From JAMXLO01 sp963799415 (GTDB lineage Bacteria; Pseudomonadota; Alphaproteobacteria; Acetobacterales; Acetobacteraceae): DNA of 64,000 nt. The notes beneath the pieces are model-generated. The model saw nothing but the letters and a program-made list of their open reading frames with translations. It was not told the origin of the DNA and did no database searches. Location of the stretch: contig CAWCXI010000020.1 in the NCBI GenBank assembly GCA_963799415.1, positions 1 through 64,000 of the forward strand. Direction: 5' to 3'. Of the stretch, positions 62,971-64,000 are shown in pieces. Made by a program: the position numbers and the translations under genes. The stretch's first letter is position 1. Every line of letters starts with the position of its first letter.

Positions 62971-64000
62971 TCAGAGCGAAGTGCCGCGCACCAGACGGCC
63001 AGGCAGCGCACCGGTTGACTCGCCGTCGCGATATACCGGCACACCCGAAACGATCGTCGCGACATAGCCATCGGTGCGCTGCACGAGCCGTCGGCCCCCA
63101 CTTGGCAGATCGTAGACCACCTCTGGCTGCCGCAACTGCAATCGATCGTAGTCTATCACGTTGATGTCGGCCCTATAGCCAGGCGCGACCACACCACGAT
63201 CGCCAAGTCCGATTGCCGCTGCGGAATTGTGTGTCAGTCGTTTGACCGCCCAGGGCAGCGGCAGCTTCGCGCCACGCGTGCGATCACGCGTCCAGTGGGT
63301 AAGCATGTAGCTGATCGCACTCGAATCGCACAGCACGCCGACATGTGCACCGCCATCGCCGAGACCAACGATCGTTGCATCGTGGGTCAGCATGTCGTGC
63401 ACTGTGTCGAGATTGCCGTAACTGTAGTTGGACAGCGGCCGATACAGAATCGCCTTGCCGCCGCGCTCCAGCAGCAGATCATACGCGACTTCGGCCGGAT
63501 CGCGGCCTTGCCGTACCGCCATGGCTGCAACCGACGCATCGGCTGACGGCTCGTAATCCGGCGGATCGCCGAGCGGAAACATGCGATCCCACTTCGCCAC
63601 ACGGCGCTCCATGCCCTGGCCGTCGCTTGTCTCGGCGAGCAGGCGCGCACGGAAGTCGGACAGGCGCAGGGTGGCGATGCGCTGCTCGAACGGCAGCGAC
63701 GCGATCTGCTGATAGCTTGGACGATTCACAAACGGGTTTTGCGAGATTTCGAATCCGAGCAGGATACCGGTCGGTCGCGTCAGCACCTGACCCAACATCG
63801 GCAGTCCCGCGGCATTAGCTTCGGCGATCCAGCCGGCAAGCCGACGCCACTCTTCGGGCTTGTTGTCACGCTGGAGGATCGTGATCGCCATCGGCCGGCG
63901 CGATGTGGCGACCAGACGGCGCAGCATCGCGAATTCATCGTCCACATCATCGAAGTCTGAAATCACCTGCATCCAGCCTGCGCCGATGTCGCGCAGTGCG
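62971..64000 (-). CDS. N-acyl-D-amino-acid deacylase-like amidohydrolase (5' end beyond the window)
   Basis: About 343 C-terminal residues of a metal-dependent amidohydrolase are visible. The frame is open to the window edge, so the start lies beyond 64000. Family segments include ITILQRDNKPEEWRRLAGWI, DMLTHDATIVGLGDGGAHVG (metal-ligand Asp and His), LPWAVKRLTHNSAAAIGL and DRGVVAPGYRADINVIDYDR, the layout of D-aminoacylases and N-acyl-D-amino-acid deacylases. The N-terminal HxH metal motif is expected outside the window. It is the upstream gene of an operon with the HpcH/HpaI aldolase. The substrate may be an N-acyl amino acid or a cyclic amide. Confidence 0.85.
   Translation of the reverse strand, partial: ALRDIGAGWMQVISDFDDVDDEFAMLRRLVATSRRPMAITILQRDNKPEEWRRLAGWIAEANAAGLPMLGQVLTRPTGILLGFEISQNPFVNRPSYQQIASLPFEQRIATLRLSDFRARLLAETSDGQGMERRVAKWDRMFPLGDPPDYEPSADASVAAMAVRQGRDPAEVAYDLLLERGGKAILYRPLSNYSYGNLDTVHDMLTHDATIVGLGDGGAHVGVLCDSSAISYMLTHWTRDRTRGAKLPLPWAVKRLTHNSAAAIGLGDRGVVAPGYRADINVIDYDRLQLRQPEVVYDLPSGGRRLVQRTDGYVATIVSGVPVYRDGESTGALPGRLVRGTSL

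Overview
The window reads as chromosomal DNA of a GC-rich alphaproteobacterium, most likely Acetobacteraceae/Rhodospirillales. That placement is inferred from gene content: hopanoid tailoring genes (hpnH, hpnI, hpnJ) beside dxs, ispA and ispH; an argH, LptM-like lipoprotein, lysA and TIGR02302/DUF4175 neighbourhood; an HtrA lipoprotein with a two-component system; and many CoA-linked catabolic enzymes. No rRNA, tRNA, CRISPR array or replication origin was recognised.

Layout. 0.1-0.8 kb: a Phd/RelE-type toxin-antitoxin pair with a repeat-containing promoter. 0.8-7.2 kb: an ADP-forming acyl-CoA synthetase, then a visibly lower-GC stretch with a broken carboxylesterase, a metallo-beta-lactamase-fold hydrolase and an exported methyltransferase. 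7.4-12.8 kb: SMP-30 lactonase, LLM oxidoreductase, broken LysE exporter, and the AmmeMemoRadiSam pair (amrS divergent from a fused amrB-amrA). 12.5-16.1 kb: HtrA lipoprotein, response regulator, histidine kinase and a small exported protein, in one operon. 16.2-20.8 kb: hrpB and a DsbD-family reductase, divergent. 20.8-25.4 kb: OsmC, ferritin-like diiron protein, AraC regulators and an alpha/beta hydrolase. 25.5-33.7 kb: TlpA-like thioredoxin, argH, LptM, a c-di-GMP cyclase with hemerythrin domain, a small membrane protein, DUF29, lysA and TIGR02302. 33.8-37.8 kb: two acyl-CoA dehydrogenases, then IS21 and IS630 remnants. 38.0-46.8 kb: hopanoid and isoprenoid genes interrupted by a broken sensor gene. 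47.0-64.0 kb: a catabolic region (molybdenum hydroxylase subunit, solute-binding protein, hydrolase, ThDP enzyme, flavin monooxygenase, LLM oxidoreductase, NHL protein, aldolases, CoA-transferase, acyl-CoA dehydrogenase, MaoC hydratase, N-acyl-D-amino-acid deacylase), partial at the right edge.

How it fits together. The hopanoid block couples precursor supply (Dxs, IspH, IspA) to side-chain building and decoration (HpnH, HpnI, HpnJ). The right-hand 17 kb looks like a dedicated degradation route: start and stop codons overlap in its first five genes, and its later genes resemble a beta-oxidation-like CoA branch plus carbon-carbon lyases. Its substrate cannot be read from the sequence.

Two cautions apply throughout. 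First, at least 25 reading-frame shifts interrupt genes that otherwise keep full family motifs, including ispA and ispH, which should be essential; several fall in short homopolymers. Indel errors in the underlying sequence explain most of these more easily than gene decay, and they are densest between 51.8 and 55.6 kb. Second, long open frames opposite real genes are common in this high-GC DNA and were left out.
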